In this document: positions 45,143 to 55,800 of the stretch, in pieces
How positions within the stretch are numbered: the first letter of the stretch is position 1
How the letters are laid out: the number at the start of each line of letters is the position of its first letter
Position numbers and translations under genes: made by a program
Notes under the pieces: model-generated
What the model was told of the DNA's origin: nothing
Databases searched by the model: none
Seen by the model: the letters and a program-made list of their open reading frames with translations, nothing else
Assembly: GCF_007748195.1 (NCBI RefSeq)
Contig: NZ_CP037920.1
Span: 6,318,300-6,382,299 of the forward strand
DNA from: Gimesia aquarii
Lineage (GTDB): Bacteria; Planctomycetota; Planctomycetia; Planctomycetales; Planctomycetaceae
Direction of reading: 5' to 3'
DNA: 64,000 nucleotides

Positions 45143-46074
45143 GGTTTCTTTTCAGTCGCTGGTTCCGACTTCGGCTTCTCTTGTGAAGGCTCTGCAGGTT
45201 TGTCAGTGTCCTTAGGAGTAGCCGGTTTGTCAGCAGACTCAGGTTTTTCTTTCGCAGGCGTCGTTGAGTCCGGTGATTTTTTATCATCCGATTCTGAAGT
45301 CAGAGGCTCAGGCAGCCCGGGAATATTCAGAGGAGGTAGCTTCGGCAATCCGGAAGAATCCTTCTTGGCATTCCCGCCACTTCCGGGATTCGTACCAGGC
45401 ATCGGCAAATTAAAACCGGGTCTCTGTCGATCTCCGGGTTTGGGATCTTGTGCATGAAACCATTTATAAAATTTCTGAGTATTCTCATTCTCTAACACGG
45501 CTACTTTTTCACCTTTAACCGGCTTGACGCGTTGCTCAGCCAATTTTCGGAAGATGGAATCAGGAAATTCCTGGATTAATTTTTTATAAAGTTCGGTTGC
45601 ATTTTTGAGGTCACCGTCCGACGTAGATTCCTCTGTCCTGGCCAGTCCAAAGAGCGCCCTTTCACGAATGGCGGGTATTGTGGAAGACGAGTCCAACAGT
45701 TGCTGAAATTGCTCTTTCGCATCTTCCAACTCTCGGTTACCAGCCTTGCGATCCGTAAACATATTTCGAATCCCGGATTGCAGGTCACCTTCAGCCGCAT
45801 TAACCAGAGCCCATTCTGCAACTTCCGTTCCTGCAAATTCATCGACCACATTTTTATAATCTGCCGTTGTCGCACAGGCGGCTAAACGGGTCCAACCTTC
45901 TGCATTTTGGGAAGTCGCGCTGGCAGACCAGGCAAAGTATCCGATGACCAACACGAGAACAGCACCCACAGCCACGGCGATTTTCATTCCATACTTTTCC
46001 ATAAATGGCTCTGCCTGAGCCATTAATTTACCGAGGTCGTTCGTTTGCAGTTCGTGTCTATGTTCGCTCTTCAT
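45139..46074 (-). CDS. Single-pass membrane TPR protein (YfgM-like) with Pro-rich tail
   Basis: 311 residues. A cytosolic N-terminus of about 32 residues precedes one transmembrane helix (about 32-51). TPR-like helices follow (ELEDAKEQFQQLLDSSS, ERALFGLARTEESTSDGD, ELYKKLIQEFPDS). The last 95 residues are low-complexity Pro/Lys/Glu/Ser. The layout fits YfgM, a periplasmic chaperone partner of SecYEG in enterobacteria, but the long charged tail is not part of that family. First gene of the three-gene coupled operon. Confidence 0.78.
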   Translation of the reverse strand: MKSEHRHELQTNDLGKLMAQAEPFMEKYGMKIAVAVGAVLVLVIGYFAWSASATSQNAEGWTRLAACATTADYKNVVDEFAGTEVAEWALVNAAEGDLQSGIRNMFTDRKAGNRELEDAKEQFQQLLDSSSTIPAIRERALFGLARTEESTSDGDLKNATELYKKLIQEFPDSIFRKLAEQRVKPVKGEKVAVLENENTQKFYKWFHAQDPKPGDRQRPGFNLPMPGTNPGSGGNAKKDSSGLPKLPPLNIPGLPEPLTSESDDKKSPDSTTPAKEKPESADKPATPKDTDKPAEPSQEKPKSEPATEKKP

Positions 46075-46302
46075 GAGAGTCTCTCGCAGTTAATATGAAA
46101 TCGTTCAAAACTTATTCGCTCACAACGAGATAAATAAGTCCAAGCGCGAGTATATTGCCCCTGTATTTATGCGTCAAGCTGATCCCCCGGCTGGGACATG
46201 GATCAGTGTAAAGAAATTCAGATTTTCGATTCGAAAACAAGAAATCAAGCAAAAACGGCCAGAAAACACACCAAACACAAACTCACATACAAAAGATAAG
46301 GA

Positions 46303-47364
46303 TTATTCCAGTTGCCCCTGTATCGTTTCCAGCGTTTTAACATTCGCTTGAAATTGTTCAGGTGTTGCTGCTTTGGACAGAGTTGTTGACCCTAATGCTT
46401 TTGGAATGTCTGTGGTAGAATCGATCTGTAATAATAAATCAGGATGACTAAACTCTAACGATCTAGTGTTCTTTCTTTCTTCTTCAGTTAGTTCATATTT
46501 TTCATATGCAAAAACACGTATCACTAATGCTGCACCTGATTCGTTTCGTAGCACATTCGTAAAACACATTGATTTACTTTGAGGATTTGTCTGCAAATTA
46601 ATGCTACTCCAATGATACAGACCTGTTTGAAAGATTTTTGAGGGCGCTTCAATTTGTTCCTTTGTCGCGACAGGTGGCGCCTCCGCAAAACGCTTCAATA
46701 TTTCGGAAGATGTTTTGTTTGAAAAAAAAGAAACACTGCCATCAGCAAATAGTAAATGTCCTCCACTCCAGGGAAGACATCCATAACTGTTAGGACCATC
46801 GCAGAGTTTGGCACCTAGTGCACGCCAGTTAAAAGGATAGCTCCAGGGCTGATAGTTTCCTGCCACTTCACCCGACATCCAAGTATGTGCGGCTCCATTC
46901 TGCATTTGATCAAATTGAATAAAACTATTCTGGTAGAACAAATTAAGATTCCCCAGATAATGTGTTAATCCATAACCAGTCGCTGTATAATGATCTACCA
47001 CACTTGGATTCAGGAAATAAGAACGTGTGCTTTCAAAGATGCTGACATTAATAGGGCTCTCCCAAGACTCATTTAAATCAATAGCGTTATAGTCAGGGCT
47101 AGCATCTATAAACGGCATGATCATCGTAAGCCAGCCATTCATGGCGATGTTGTCTGACCGAATGATCCCCCCTGGTGGTAAGCACCGATATGCATCGTTG
47201 TAATTCTGGAGTGCCAATCCGATTTGCTTCAAGTTATATTTAGAAATCGTCCTACGTGCATCTTCTCTAGTTTGCTGAATAGCCGGCATGACTAAGGCGA
47301 ACACCAAAAGTAAAATGCACAAGATGATTCCAACAGTAATCCAGCGTTGCCATGCCATCATCAA
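46303..47364 (-). CDS. DUF1559-like protein without a prepilin cleavage motif
   Basis: 353 residues. The first helix ([20 protein letters not shown]) is followed by [29 protein letters not shown], which is the DUF1559 start block. The G-F-T-L-x-E site expected before it is missing, so this protein should stay as a plain membrane-anchored form. The typical [15 protein letters not shown] signature is retained near residue 215. The last 130 residues are a non-DUF1559 extension with [10 protein letters not shown] and a helical tail. AGAGGAG precedes three stacked ATGs; the second may be the true start. A PNPOx-like gene lies 45 bases upstream. Confidence 0.78.
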   Translation of the reverse strand: MMMAWQRWITVGIILCILLLVFALVMPAIQQTREDARRTISKYNLKQIGLALQNYNDAYRCLPPGGIIRSDNIAMNGWLTMIMPFIDASPDYNAIDLNESWESPINVSIFESTRSYFLNPSVVDHYTATGYGLTHYLGNLNLFYQNSFIQFDQMQNGAAHTWMSGEVAGNYQPWSYPFNWRALGAKLCDGPNSYGCLPWSGGHLLFADGSVSFFSNKTSSEILKRFAEAPPVATKEQIEAPSKIFQTGLYHWSSINLQTNPQSKSMCFTNVLRNESGAALVIRVFAYEKYELTEEERKNTRSLEFSHPDLLLQIDSTTDIPKALGSTTLSKAATPEQFQANVKTLETIQGQLE

Positions 47365-47409
47365 AACTCCTCTCGCTGAATCTGTTGAGCAATCAAATCG
47401 ATCTTATCT

Positions 47410-48021
47410 TCAAGCATATTTCCAATGGCCTTCCCATTTGTCGGTCCACAGAAATTGTGCGGCGAGATGGCCGTTGCGTCTTAGTTGTAGCCAGTCAAGA
47501 TGTTCGATTCGGCATACGACTACTGCAAAATTTTCATATCCCAGTTGAGCTTCTTCGTCGTTCGGCAATCTGTCGAAGAGATAATCGGGAAGGTTAGGAA
47601 CGGCACTTTCCGCTTTCGTTCCTGGTGCGGAAATTGTAATATATCCACGACGATGCTCAGGGCTGCTCTCACGCCAATGTTGTTCGGAGCAGGCATCATT
47701 AGTATGAATTGAAGCGACGCCTCTTAACCGGATTTGCACGCGCGTCACCGAGTCGTATGCCATCCACTCGACCCGGGGAGATGCTTTGATCTCGTTCACC
47801 TTGTCAGACCTTTGATCGGTATAACAGGTCAGTTCCCGCGCTTCTGTCTGTACGTCACGCAGAACCACTGAGCGAACCCGTGGCCGATCTTCTGACAGGG
47901 TTGCTAAATTACCCAGCCGCCAGGGATGTGTCTCGCTCTCTGCGGCCTCTTTTAGTTGTCGCCAGGACTCATCTAAAATTGTGTTGACATTTGTGGGATT
48001 AAACTGGAATTCTCTGCTCAT
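47410..48021 (-). CDS. PNPOx-like FMN-binding protein
   Basis: 203 residues. It matches the pyridoxamine 5'-phosphate oxidase-like split barrel of the Alr4036 type: WRLGNLATLSEDRPRVRSVVLRDV, LTCYTDQRSDKVNEI, VEWMAYDSVTRVQIRLRG, and a C-terminal WLQLRRNGHLAAQF. FMN is the expected cofactor. Whether it works on pyridoxamine phosphate or another flavin-dependent reaction is unknown; no pdx genes are nearby. It lies between the MFS transporter and the DUF1559-like gene on the same strand. Confidence 0.88.
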   Translation of the reverse strand: MSREFQFNPTNVNTILDESWRQLKEAAESETHPWRLGNLATLSEDRPRVRSVVLRDVQTEARELTCYTDQRSDKVNEIKASPRVEWMAYDSVTRVQIRLRGVASIHTNDACSEQHWRESSPEHRRGYITISAPGTKAESAVPNLPDYLFDRLPNDEEAQLGYENFAVVVCRIEHLDWLQLRRNGHLAAQFLWTDKWEGHWKYA

Positions 48022-48115
48022 TGCGACTCAGTACTTGATTTCAATGGGACTAGTTATTTAACTCTATATTCATTCTGTTCGATCTCAGCCGACGGTCAAG
48101 CAAAAGTTTAAAACT

Positions 48116-49462
48116 TCAGGGACTCTCGTGTGCTAATGCTTCATCCTTAGGGTGATAGAATAATGCGATGGGAAGAATCACGAGTGCCAGTGCCAGAAAG
48201 ACCTGGCTCATCGGCCAGTGAAACAGGTTGCAAATGACCGTAAAAATTTGGAAGAACAACGCGGAAATGACAATGCCGATCCAGTTGATTAAATTCATCG
48301 CACCGATCATCCGCCCTTTTTGTGACTTGGGTGGTCTGGTCTGTAATTCGACCTGAAGTGGAACCACAAAGAGACCGGCGAAAAAACCCATCAATGTGAG
48401 AACCGAGCGTGCGGCCCATTCAAGCGCACTTTCGGGAATAAACGAATTCCAGAGCGAGGAATCAGTCTCTTTCAGGCGTTCCAAGCTCTCAGCAGGCCAC
48501 CACCAGCCAAAGCTGAACATGGCAAGTAAGGTAATCACAATGCCCCATGCCCCCACAGTAACCAATGTAAAATTGACTCGCTTCCGTGAAATGCGTCCTG
48601 CTAAAATGCAGCCGAACGAGATACCAACTCCCATGCAAGCCGCCATTAAACTGGTGCGGCTTTCACTTAAATGCAGTTGTCCGATCCCGAAGATATTTAC
48701 CAAGGGCTGAATAATTCCCCCTACAAACCAGAACACTGAAGAGACGAGCAGCACATTTAATAACTGCCGATCTTTCAGTAGCAAGGATCTCGTTTCAGAA
48801 TCAATTCCCATCGTCGACCAGCGAAACGAGAGCCCCGGTTGTGCAATGGGTGTCTTTCGTACCCACAAGGAAGCTATCGTCCCGATCACGGCAATCGCAA
48901 TACAAAAGTAGCTGGTTTTCCAGAGCTCTCCCGGGAAGGCCTGTTTAACAAAGCCGGCTGATGCCATTCCAAAAATGATCGCGACAAAGGTCGTCATTTG
49001 AATCACACCGTTTGCTTGTGGTAAATCATCATCGCGGAGCATTTCGGGTAGAATGCCATACTTTGCTGGTCCGAAGATAGCACTTTGAGTGCTTAATAAT
49101 CCCAGTACCACAAGCAATGGTAATAAGTGACCTGTAAAAAATGCCGCCATCGCCAATAAGGCGATGACAATTTCGGCCACTTTACAGCCAATGATAATGT
49201 TACGTTTGCTGTTTCGATCAGAGAACCAACCCGCCAGCCCGGAGAAAAACACAAACGGTAGCGCAAATACGGCTAAAGCAATTGGTTGTTTATCATTCGT
49301 CTGTTCCAGCAAAACCTGTTGCGCACAAACTAACAATACGAGTTGTTTATAGAGATTATCATTGAACGCACCCCAGAATTGTGTGACCGTCATACCCCAG
49401 AATGAGGAATCATGATAGAGAGGAGGGAGTTCTTTTTTCGGAGTCAATTCCATTTCCGTCAC
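48116..49462 (-). CDS. MFS transporter (LplT-like)
   Basis: 448 residues with about 11-12 membrane helices. The N-terminal FWGAFNDNLYKQLVLLV and GWFSDRNSKRN (loop 2-3 MFS motif) and the QSAIFGPAKYGILPEML string match the lysophospholipid transporter (LplT)/MFS family, in which LplT moves lysophospholipids inward. No acyltransferase is fused or nearby, so the substrate is uncertain. The GTG start at 49462 has AAGGA about nine bases upstream; ATG at 49453 is three codons shorter. Confidence 0.88.
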   Translation of the reverse strand: MTEMELTPKKELPPLYHDSSFWGMTVTQFWGAFNDNLYKQLVLLVCAQQVLLEQTNDKQPIALAVFALPFVFFSGLAGWFSDRNSKRNIIIGCKVAEIVIALLAMAAFFTGHLLPLLVVLGLLSTQSAIFGPAKYGILPEMLRDDDLPQANGVIQMTTFVAIIFGMASAGFVKQAFPGELWKTSYFCIAIAVIGTIASLWVRKTPIAQPGLSFRWSTMGIDSETRSLLLKDRQLLNVLLVSSVFWFVGGIIQPLVNIFGIGQLHLSESRTSLMAACMGVGISFGCILAGRISRKRVNFTLVTVGAWGIVITLLAMFSFGWWWPAESLERLKETDSSLWNSFIPESALEWAARSVLTLMGFFAGLFVVPLQVELQTRPPKSQKGRMIGAMNLINWIGIVISALFFQIFTVICNLFHWPMSQVFLALALVILPIALFYHPKDEALAHESP

Positions 49463-49682
49463 TGCGGTACAATCCTTGTAGAGGGGTCATCGATTCGGCC
49501 TTAATTCCGATCAGAAATTTCTCTCATGCAGTTCTAGAAGTTCAATTCCACAGACGCCTCATGAGCAGATAAACCATAGTAACTGACTGCCATTCTTACA
49601 ATGTTGATTGCGTCAATCCTCTGATTATGAACCGAAGTTCATTTAAAAGCACTGAATGTAAGACGTTTGAGTAACCATTCCT

Positions 49683-51251
49683 TTATTCAGTAGGTTTTGC
49701 CGCCTCTTTATTTGATTCCTGAGGTACCCGCGCGTTCTTGATTCGAATGACTTTGAACTCCTGCGCACGCTTTTTGCGCGCTAATGCAATGATTAAGTCC
49801 TGGTTTCCTGTTTCACCGTAAATCCATAATTCGTTGATTTCTCCTCCGGAAATACTACGGCTGATTTGATTCGGCGCGCCTAAAACCTTTTTTATCTGGT
49901 TACGATTCATGCCAATGGTCACCGTCCCGTTTCGAATTGCCTTTCGAATCGGGTCATTTCGAAATTCCATGACTTCTTTCGGATTCAGCCATTTCTTCCC
50001 TTGTAACATAAAACCAAGACGGCCGAGCAAAGTCGCTGCTTCTGAAGACTTGGGATTGAGTTCCCACGCTTCCAACAGTACTTTGGTTGCCCCCGCCTTG
50101 TCATTGGTCAGATCAATCATATCGCGGGCCAGACGAACGCGCCCGTCTGCATCGCTGACATCCAGTTTTTTCCGACGAGAATCAATCCAATTTGTCAGGG
50201 TTTGTTCTGCTTTGACTTTATTTTTGCGTCTCAGAAATTCCTGTGAGAGATCAAGCACATATTGGCGCGGCAATTCGTCAACTCGATTAAAGTCAAACTC
50301 GAGTTGCTCATTTTGATATTGGGTCACCAGATCAGTGCGTTCCGGTAATTGTTTTGCAATTTGTTCTGCGACCTCGAAACCATTGCTACCCCCTGACTCC
50401 AGATTCTTCAGGATGCCTTCTAAAATCAACTGGGAATAGAACCAACGAATCAGTCGCAGTCGTGTATGTTGATCAGCTTGCTGAAAAACTTCAACTTGAT
50501 TTTTTAGATACTGATTCCGCTCTTTAGGAACATCTTTTTTTTGTGGGGTTTTAGCTGTAGGAAAATATTTCAGAATAGAAGTGAGCAACGGTTTTAAATC
50601 TGAGTCTTTCTGCTTACTCAGGTTTTGCCTCTCAAGCACGAATGCTTCATGCCTGAAGGCATCATACAAAAGCGGATCGAGTTGATATTGTTGTGCACGA
50701 TCAGCCAACTTCAGCAGTGACTCTGGTTGTTTGACCAAAAGTTGACGGTACTCGGTATTGATTCCCATTTTATAAGCAGAGAGTGCTTTTTGCGTCAGTT
50801 CCTTATCATCATAAAAAGTTGCTCGCTGTTTGGCCCAGTCAGCCAGGGAATACCATTCTCGTGGCCTTGAGCGGTCAATTTTTGTTTCCTCGACCACAAA
50901 ATATTCCATGTCAGATGGTATTTTTTTCAGCGACTCGACGTTAAATAACAAACGTCCATTTTCTCGCGCCAATTCTCCCGTGACTTCTACATTTTTAAAG
51001 CTTGTATCCAACTTGGGAATGCTACCGACAAAATGAAAGGGGATGGGACAATTTCGGAAACGAAGCGATATTGAACTGAATGTAGAGAGACGCCCTTCTA
51101 ATGTTTGGGTGACACCAATCAGCTTTTTCCATTGTTCGCGCTGACTGACAAAGTGTTGGATACTCCGATCAGCAGCAAAAACCACGCTCTGACAAAGCAT
51201 CAACACCATGAATGAAAATAGCCATTTGCAGTGGCGATTCTGTTTTTTCAT
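49683..51251 (-). CDS. Exported TPR-like protein with BamE-like C-terminal domain
   Basis: 522 residues with a signal peptide (about 1-27, ending at VFAADR). Residues 30-130 are beta-rich, and 140-430 are helical with TPR-like units (ELTQKALSAYKMGINTEYRQ, AGATKVLLEAWELNPKSSEA). The last 85 residues carry GMNRNQIKKVLGAPNQISR and ELWIYG, the outline of the SmpA/OmlA (BamE) fold. Such domains bind outer-membrane partners. The start overlaps the stop of the preceding gene by four bases, so the two are coupled. The product is unrecognised as a whole. Confidence 0.72.
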   Translation of the reverse strand: MKKQNRHCKWLFSFMVLMLCQSVVFAADRSIQHFVSQREQWKKLIGVTQTLEGRLSTFSSISLRFRNCPIPFHFVGSIPKLDTSFKNVEVTGELARENGRLLFNVESLKKIPSDMEYFVVEETKIDRSRPREWYSLADWAKQRATFYDDKELTQKALSAYKMGINTEYRQLLVKQPESLLKLADRAQQYQLDPLLYDAFRHEAFVLERQNLSKQKDSDLKPLLTSILKYFPTAKTPQKKDVPKERNQYLKNQVEVFQQADQHTRLRLIRWFYSQLILEGILKNLESGGSNGFEVAEQIAKQLPERTDLVTQYQNEQLEFDFNRVDELPRQYVLDLSQEFLRRKNKVKAEQTLTNWIDSRRKKLDVSDADGRVRLARDMIDLTNDKAGATKVLLEAWELNPKSSEAATLLGRLGFMLQGKKWLNPKEVMEFRNDPIRKAIRNGTVTIGMNRNQIKKVLGAPNQISRSISGGEINELWIYGETGNQDLIIALARKKRAQEFKVIRIKNARVPQESNKEAAKPTE

Positions 51252-52387
51252 TTCGACATCCCCAAATATTGGGTTTGTTGATTGAGAATTCCTTCAATTT
51301 GATCCCGGTTATGGAACTCATCAAACTCAATTCCAAGCTGTTCATACAGGTTTAGATGTGACCATAGAAAAGCAGTCTTACCATTGAGCAGAATAATTCC
51401 AGTACCAGGCTGCTCGGCATCCTGATGGAAACTATCGATTTGAGCAGCAAAGATAAGCGGCTGCCCAGGATGCTGTTTGAGATATTCGCTGAAACTCGGT
51501 GCAGTCAGTTCAAGATTAAGCTGATATTCGTCGAGAATGATTGGTAAATTGAGACGAAAGCGAGGAGGTTCCGCTTCACTTTCGACCGCAACGGGAGTCA
51601 AAGTCGTCTCAAAGATCATCCATGTATCTGCATAACGGACATCGAAGAGAGCGGCCCAGCTATCGACATCACTTTGTTTGATCTGGGAAGCAGCTTCCTC
51701 GGCAATTTCAAACACAGGTGAAACAGCTTGAGAAGTAATCGATTGCAGTTCGCGGGATGTTTGACGAATTTCGTTGGCACGTTGATCAGTGCGCCCTAAA
51801 ATTTCGAGTGCTTCGAACGCTTCCAGGTAAGCTGAATTCGCGGCTATTAAGTCACCCTGTTTTAAAAACGTTTCGCCAGCCTCTGTTGCAGTTTTCAATG
51901 TATCAGTTGCCCGCTCTAAATTGCGGCTATGTATGATCCCGTATCCAGTGAGGCCAATGATCAATACGATGCCTGACAGAACAGCTCTAAAGGGGGTAAT
52001 CAGTCTGGAGCTTGGAGTAGGTAGCTCAAACGGCGAAAGTTTCGGACTGGCAGCGACTTCAGGTCGTACATCCTGTTGTTTTCGGGACGCTTGCTTCTGC
52101 TTTCTTTTTTCTCTCAGTTGCGTCACAAAAGATGTGTTCAGAAAGTATTCTGAAACCTGTTTTTGTGTAGGTAGTTGCTTCTTCTTTTTTTTGGCTTTCG
52201 GCGCGGGATAGCTGTTCCGAGGAAGAATGAAATAGATCTCATCACATTGTTGGCAGGCGTGACGATAAGGAGTTTTTCGCCGATAACCTGAAAGCCCCAC
52301 TCCACAGACACACACAATCTCGTACGGCTCGGGAACGTCCTCCATTTGACGTTTTTGTTTCGACGGAATTTTCAGCCAGCGAGCCAT
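51248..52387 (-). CDS. Membrane protein with zinc-ribbon-like N-terminus
   Basis: 379 residues. Residues 27-50 hold a C-x-C and a C-x2-C pair (VCVCGVG and ACQQCDE), a likely zinc ribbon. A basic region (KRKQKQASRKQQ) follows, then one transmembrane helix (about 137-155). The rest, outside, has helical repeats (AANSAYLEAFEALEILG) and a beta-rich domain near the end. No catalytic motif is visible. It forms a coupled pair with the exported gene that follows. A cytosolic zinc ribbon on a membrane protein suggests regulation, but this is inference. Confidence 0.7.
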   Translation of the reverse strand: MARWLKIPSKQKRQMEDVPEPYEIVCVCGVGLSGYRRKTPYRHACQQCDEIYFILPRNSYPAPKAKKKKKQLPTQKQVSEYFLNTSFVTQLREKRKQKQASRKQQDVRPEVAASPKLSPFELPTPSSRLITPFRAVLSGIVLIIGLTGYGIIHSRNLERATDTLKTATEAGETFLKQGDLIAANSAYLEAFEALEILGRTDQRANEIRQTSRELQSITSQAVSPVFEIAEEAASQIKQSDVDSWAALFDVRYADTWMIFETTLTPVAVESEAEPPRFRLNLPIILDEYQLNLELTAPSFSEYLKQHPGQPLIFAAQIDSFHQDAEQPGTGIILLNGKTAFLWSHLNLYEQLGIEFDEFHNRDQIEGILNQQTQYLGMSK

Positions 52388-52812
52388 AAAATCAGTACCG
52401 TTTTCGAGCCAAGTCAGCTTGAGATTGAGAGTAAATCGACCAGATGATTGAACAAAAAGTGACCTTTTACATTATAGGCATCCCGGCCGCTGATGTCATT
52501 GAGCTCTCCTTTCTGGAGGGTTTCCATGAGCATTTTTGTCTGAATTTGACTCAAAACGAGTAAAAACAACAGACTTTTAATCATTACAACCATTATTTCC
52601 CTGATCAATAACCAAAACTTTTTTTTTAAGACAAAACCCTCCACACCTGCAAGACCAATAGTTTGACCAGTGGTACTTTCAAAGCTATATGCAGGTAGGA
52701 AATAGAATGTTGATTTCCGTAATCATCAAGTTTGAAAACACATTGTTTTGAACCACAACAGACATTTTACTACTGAATTAAAATTCATCATCGCGCTTTT
52801 GGGAGTATCAGG
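52388..52812. other. Divergent intergenic region
   Basis: 425 bases between the zinc-ribbon membrane gene (minus) and the FHA-like coiled-coil gene (plus). Both need promoters here; none is obvious. GGGAG lies 8-12 bases before the ATG at 52813. A 76-codon minus-strand frame with one hydrophobic stretch (GTG start, 52414-52644) is open but has weak support. Confidence 0.45.
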
Positions 52813-55800
52813 ATGTTAACCACATCATCCCTTCATTCAGAGATGGCACAGAAATCCGGGGAATTTCAACTCCAGGTTTCTCTCCTGCCTTTGACACACG
52901 CAATCACGCCTGTCGAATTAACAACAGGAGAGTATCAAGTCGGGTCTTCTCCCGATTGTCCAATTCGGATTGAAGTTCCGGGAATCGCAGAATTACATTG
53001 TATCATTATTGTTGGTGAACAAGAGGCTTCAGTTAAAGCGGTCGACCCTCGCGTCTGGGTCAATGATCGGCCTGTCAGACAAATTTCGTTAACACCAGGA
53101 ATAAAATTTTTCGTAGGCCCCATAGGTATCATGGTAGAGTCTGTCACACAAGTTGCAGTTGAATCAAATGATGACCACAACCAACGCAAAGATACTCTGG
53201 CAACAGATCAACAAATTGAGAACCCTGGCGAGTTGCAGGAAGTGGTAAAGTACCAGAAAATGCTTGAGGAACGTCAGCAGATGCTGACAAAAATCGAAGC
53301 GGAGCAAGTCGAGCTACAAAAGGAGATGCAACAACAGGAAGCTGAACTTGCTAAATTACACCAACGTTTTCAACTTGACCCAACAGCACAAAGTACGACC
53401 TCAGTTGAACAAAACCAAGTTCTAGAATCACAAAGCCAACAACGAACTTTCGATGAAGCGATTCTCGAACTGGATCATAAGCTGAATCAGTTAGATTTAC
53501 TTCAACAGGAAGTTTCAAGTGAACAGGAACAAATACTCGCTCAACAGAATGAGATAAGAACGCAGAAACAAAAGTTGGCTCAATTCGAGACGTCTCTCAA
53601 ACAAGAACAGAATCTACTGACGGAGCAGCAACGAAATTTGATACATGGATGGCTCGACCTGGAACATCACCAGGCAATTGGACAGACAGAACAAGAGACC
53701 GAACGGGCATTTCTGGAAGTACTCAAGTCAGAACATGAAACGCGTCAAACCGCCGACTCATTGTCAGAACAATCATTAGCAGAATATGAACGTGATTTGA
53801 GCGAAGAACGCAGTCGCCTGGAATCCTGGTCAGAAGATTTGGAAAAACAACAGAATTCACTGCGGAATCAGCAGGCTACTCTAGCAGAACGAGAGCAAAC
53901 GCTTGAATCAAACTTAGAATCTAAAGCAGACCAGGAAGACTTACAACAAGAGTTGCAACAACAAAGAGAACAGCTGCAACAAGAACATGAGCAGCTGGAA
54001 ACTACACGCCAGCAATTGGAAGAACAACAGTCGCAATTACAAGATCAAACTGAGGAACTAAATCAACAGCAACGAGAAACCGAAGCCCTAAAAGCAGATT
54101 TCGATCAAAAAAACTCTACCTTGATCGACCTGGAAAATGAACTCTCTCAACGACAAGATAAGCTGGAAAAACAGCAGACAATTCTCGATGAACAGCAAGA
54201 AAATCTTGAAATAAAACAATCTGATCTGAAAGCAGAGCACCAGACACTCGAAACAAAACGTGAAGAATATATGGCCCAAATTGCTCAACTCGAAGAACAA
54301 AAAAGTGCTTTCGAAACAGAGAAATCAGAGTGGAACCTTTCACGCACCACTTTCGAACAAGATCAAATTGAGTTAGATCAGCAGAAACAGGAGATCGAAG
54401 AACGGCAGAAATCGCTATTAGAACGCGAAGAGCAACTGACAACCAAAGAACAGGAATTGAACGAACGAGAAACTGCCACTCAAGTCGAACCGTCTACTTT
54501 AAATGACGAACAAAACGAGCTTGACCGTGCTCATGCATTGTTAGAGGCTGATCTTGAAAAACTTGAAGTACGCGAACGAGCACTTACTGCACGCGAACAA
54601 GAACTGGAAACATCGCTCGAAGAATTCAAAGAACAACAGGCTCAGTCTCAGACAGATCAGACATCCAATGCAGCTGCACAAGAAGAACTTGACCGCGCTC
54701 TTGAATCGTTAGAAGCAGATCACGAAAAACTTGAAGAACGCGAGCATGCTCTTACTGCACGCGAACAAGAACTGGAAACACTACTCGAAGAATTGGAAGA
54801 ACAACAAGCACAGTCTCAAACGGATCAGACATCCAATGCAGCTGCACAAGAAGAACTTGACCGTGCTCTTGAATCGTTAGAAGCAGATCGCGAAAAACTT
54901 GAAGAACGCGAGCAAGCATTTACTGCACGCGAACAAGAACTGGAATCGTTACGCGAAGAATTCAAAGAACAACAGGCACAGTCTCAAACAGATCAGACAT
55001 CCAATGCGGCTGCACAGGAAGAACTTGACCGTGCTCATGCATTGTTAGACGCTGATCGCGAAAAACTTAAAGAACGCGAGCAAGCACTTACTGCACGCGA
55101 AGAACAATTGGCAGCCAGAGAGAGCGAGACAGATGAGTTAAACACTGATCACGATTCTGTAAACAGTGATCAAGCAGATTTATCCGGAGAACGGGAAGCA
55201 CTGGAGCGGCTCAAAGCGGAGTTGGAGCAACAGGAAACAGACCTGAAAAACCGCGAAGAAACTCTAACGATCCGCGAGCAAGAATTAACTGAGGCAACAC
55301 CAGAGGGTGCAGATCAGCAAGAGAAGATTGATGAATTGACAAGAGAACAAGAAAAGTTGTCTCTGAATCATGATCAACTGCTGATTGACCGGGAAGAGAT
55401 CAATCGACAAAGAGAGCATCTGGAATCACAGCGATTACAAATTCAAAAGAGCCAGGGAGAATTGGAAGATCGTGAGCGAATCGTTCAGATCCGCGAACAA
55501 CAATTGGATGAGCGGGAACAATTTATTGCTGAAATCGGGTTAAAACCGGTTGATTGTGATGCGGATGTCACTGGTGGCTCAGAAGTTGAAGATACTCCTG
55601 TATTCGATCAAGAAGGAATTAGCTCTTCTGATGAGCCTTCAACAGAAATTCCACAAGAACCAAGTTCCCTACTACAGTCGTTCATGAACGATTCAACAGA
55701 TGATTTAGCAGAGACAAATTCTGAAAATCCAGCGTCAGAAGAAACACTGTCGAAGACAGGGAGCTTACTCAATTTATTCACAAAAAAAGAAGAATCTGAA

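Noticed and set aside
52414..52644. 76-codon minus-strand frame with one hydrophobic stretch
   Set aside because: GTG start without a good RBS and no recognisable family; kept only as a remark in the intergenic entry.
54517..55110. Repeats as a possible CRISPR array
   Set aside because: Units are in-frame coding repeats without unique spacers.
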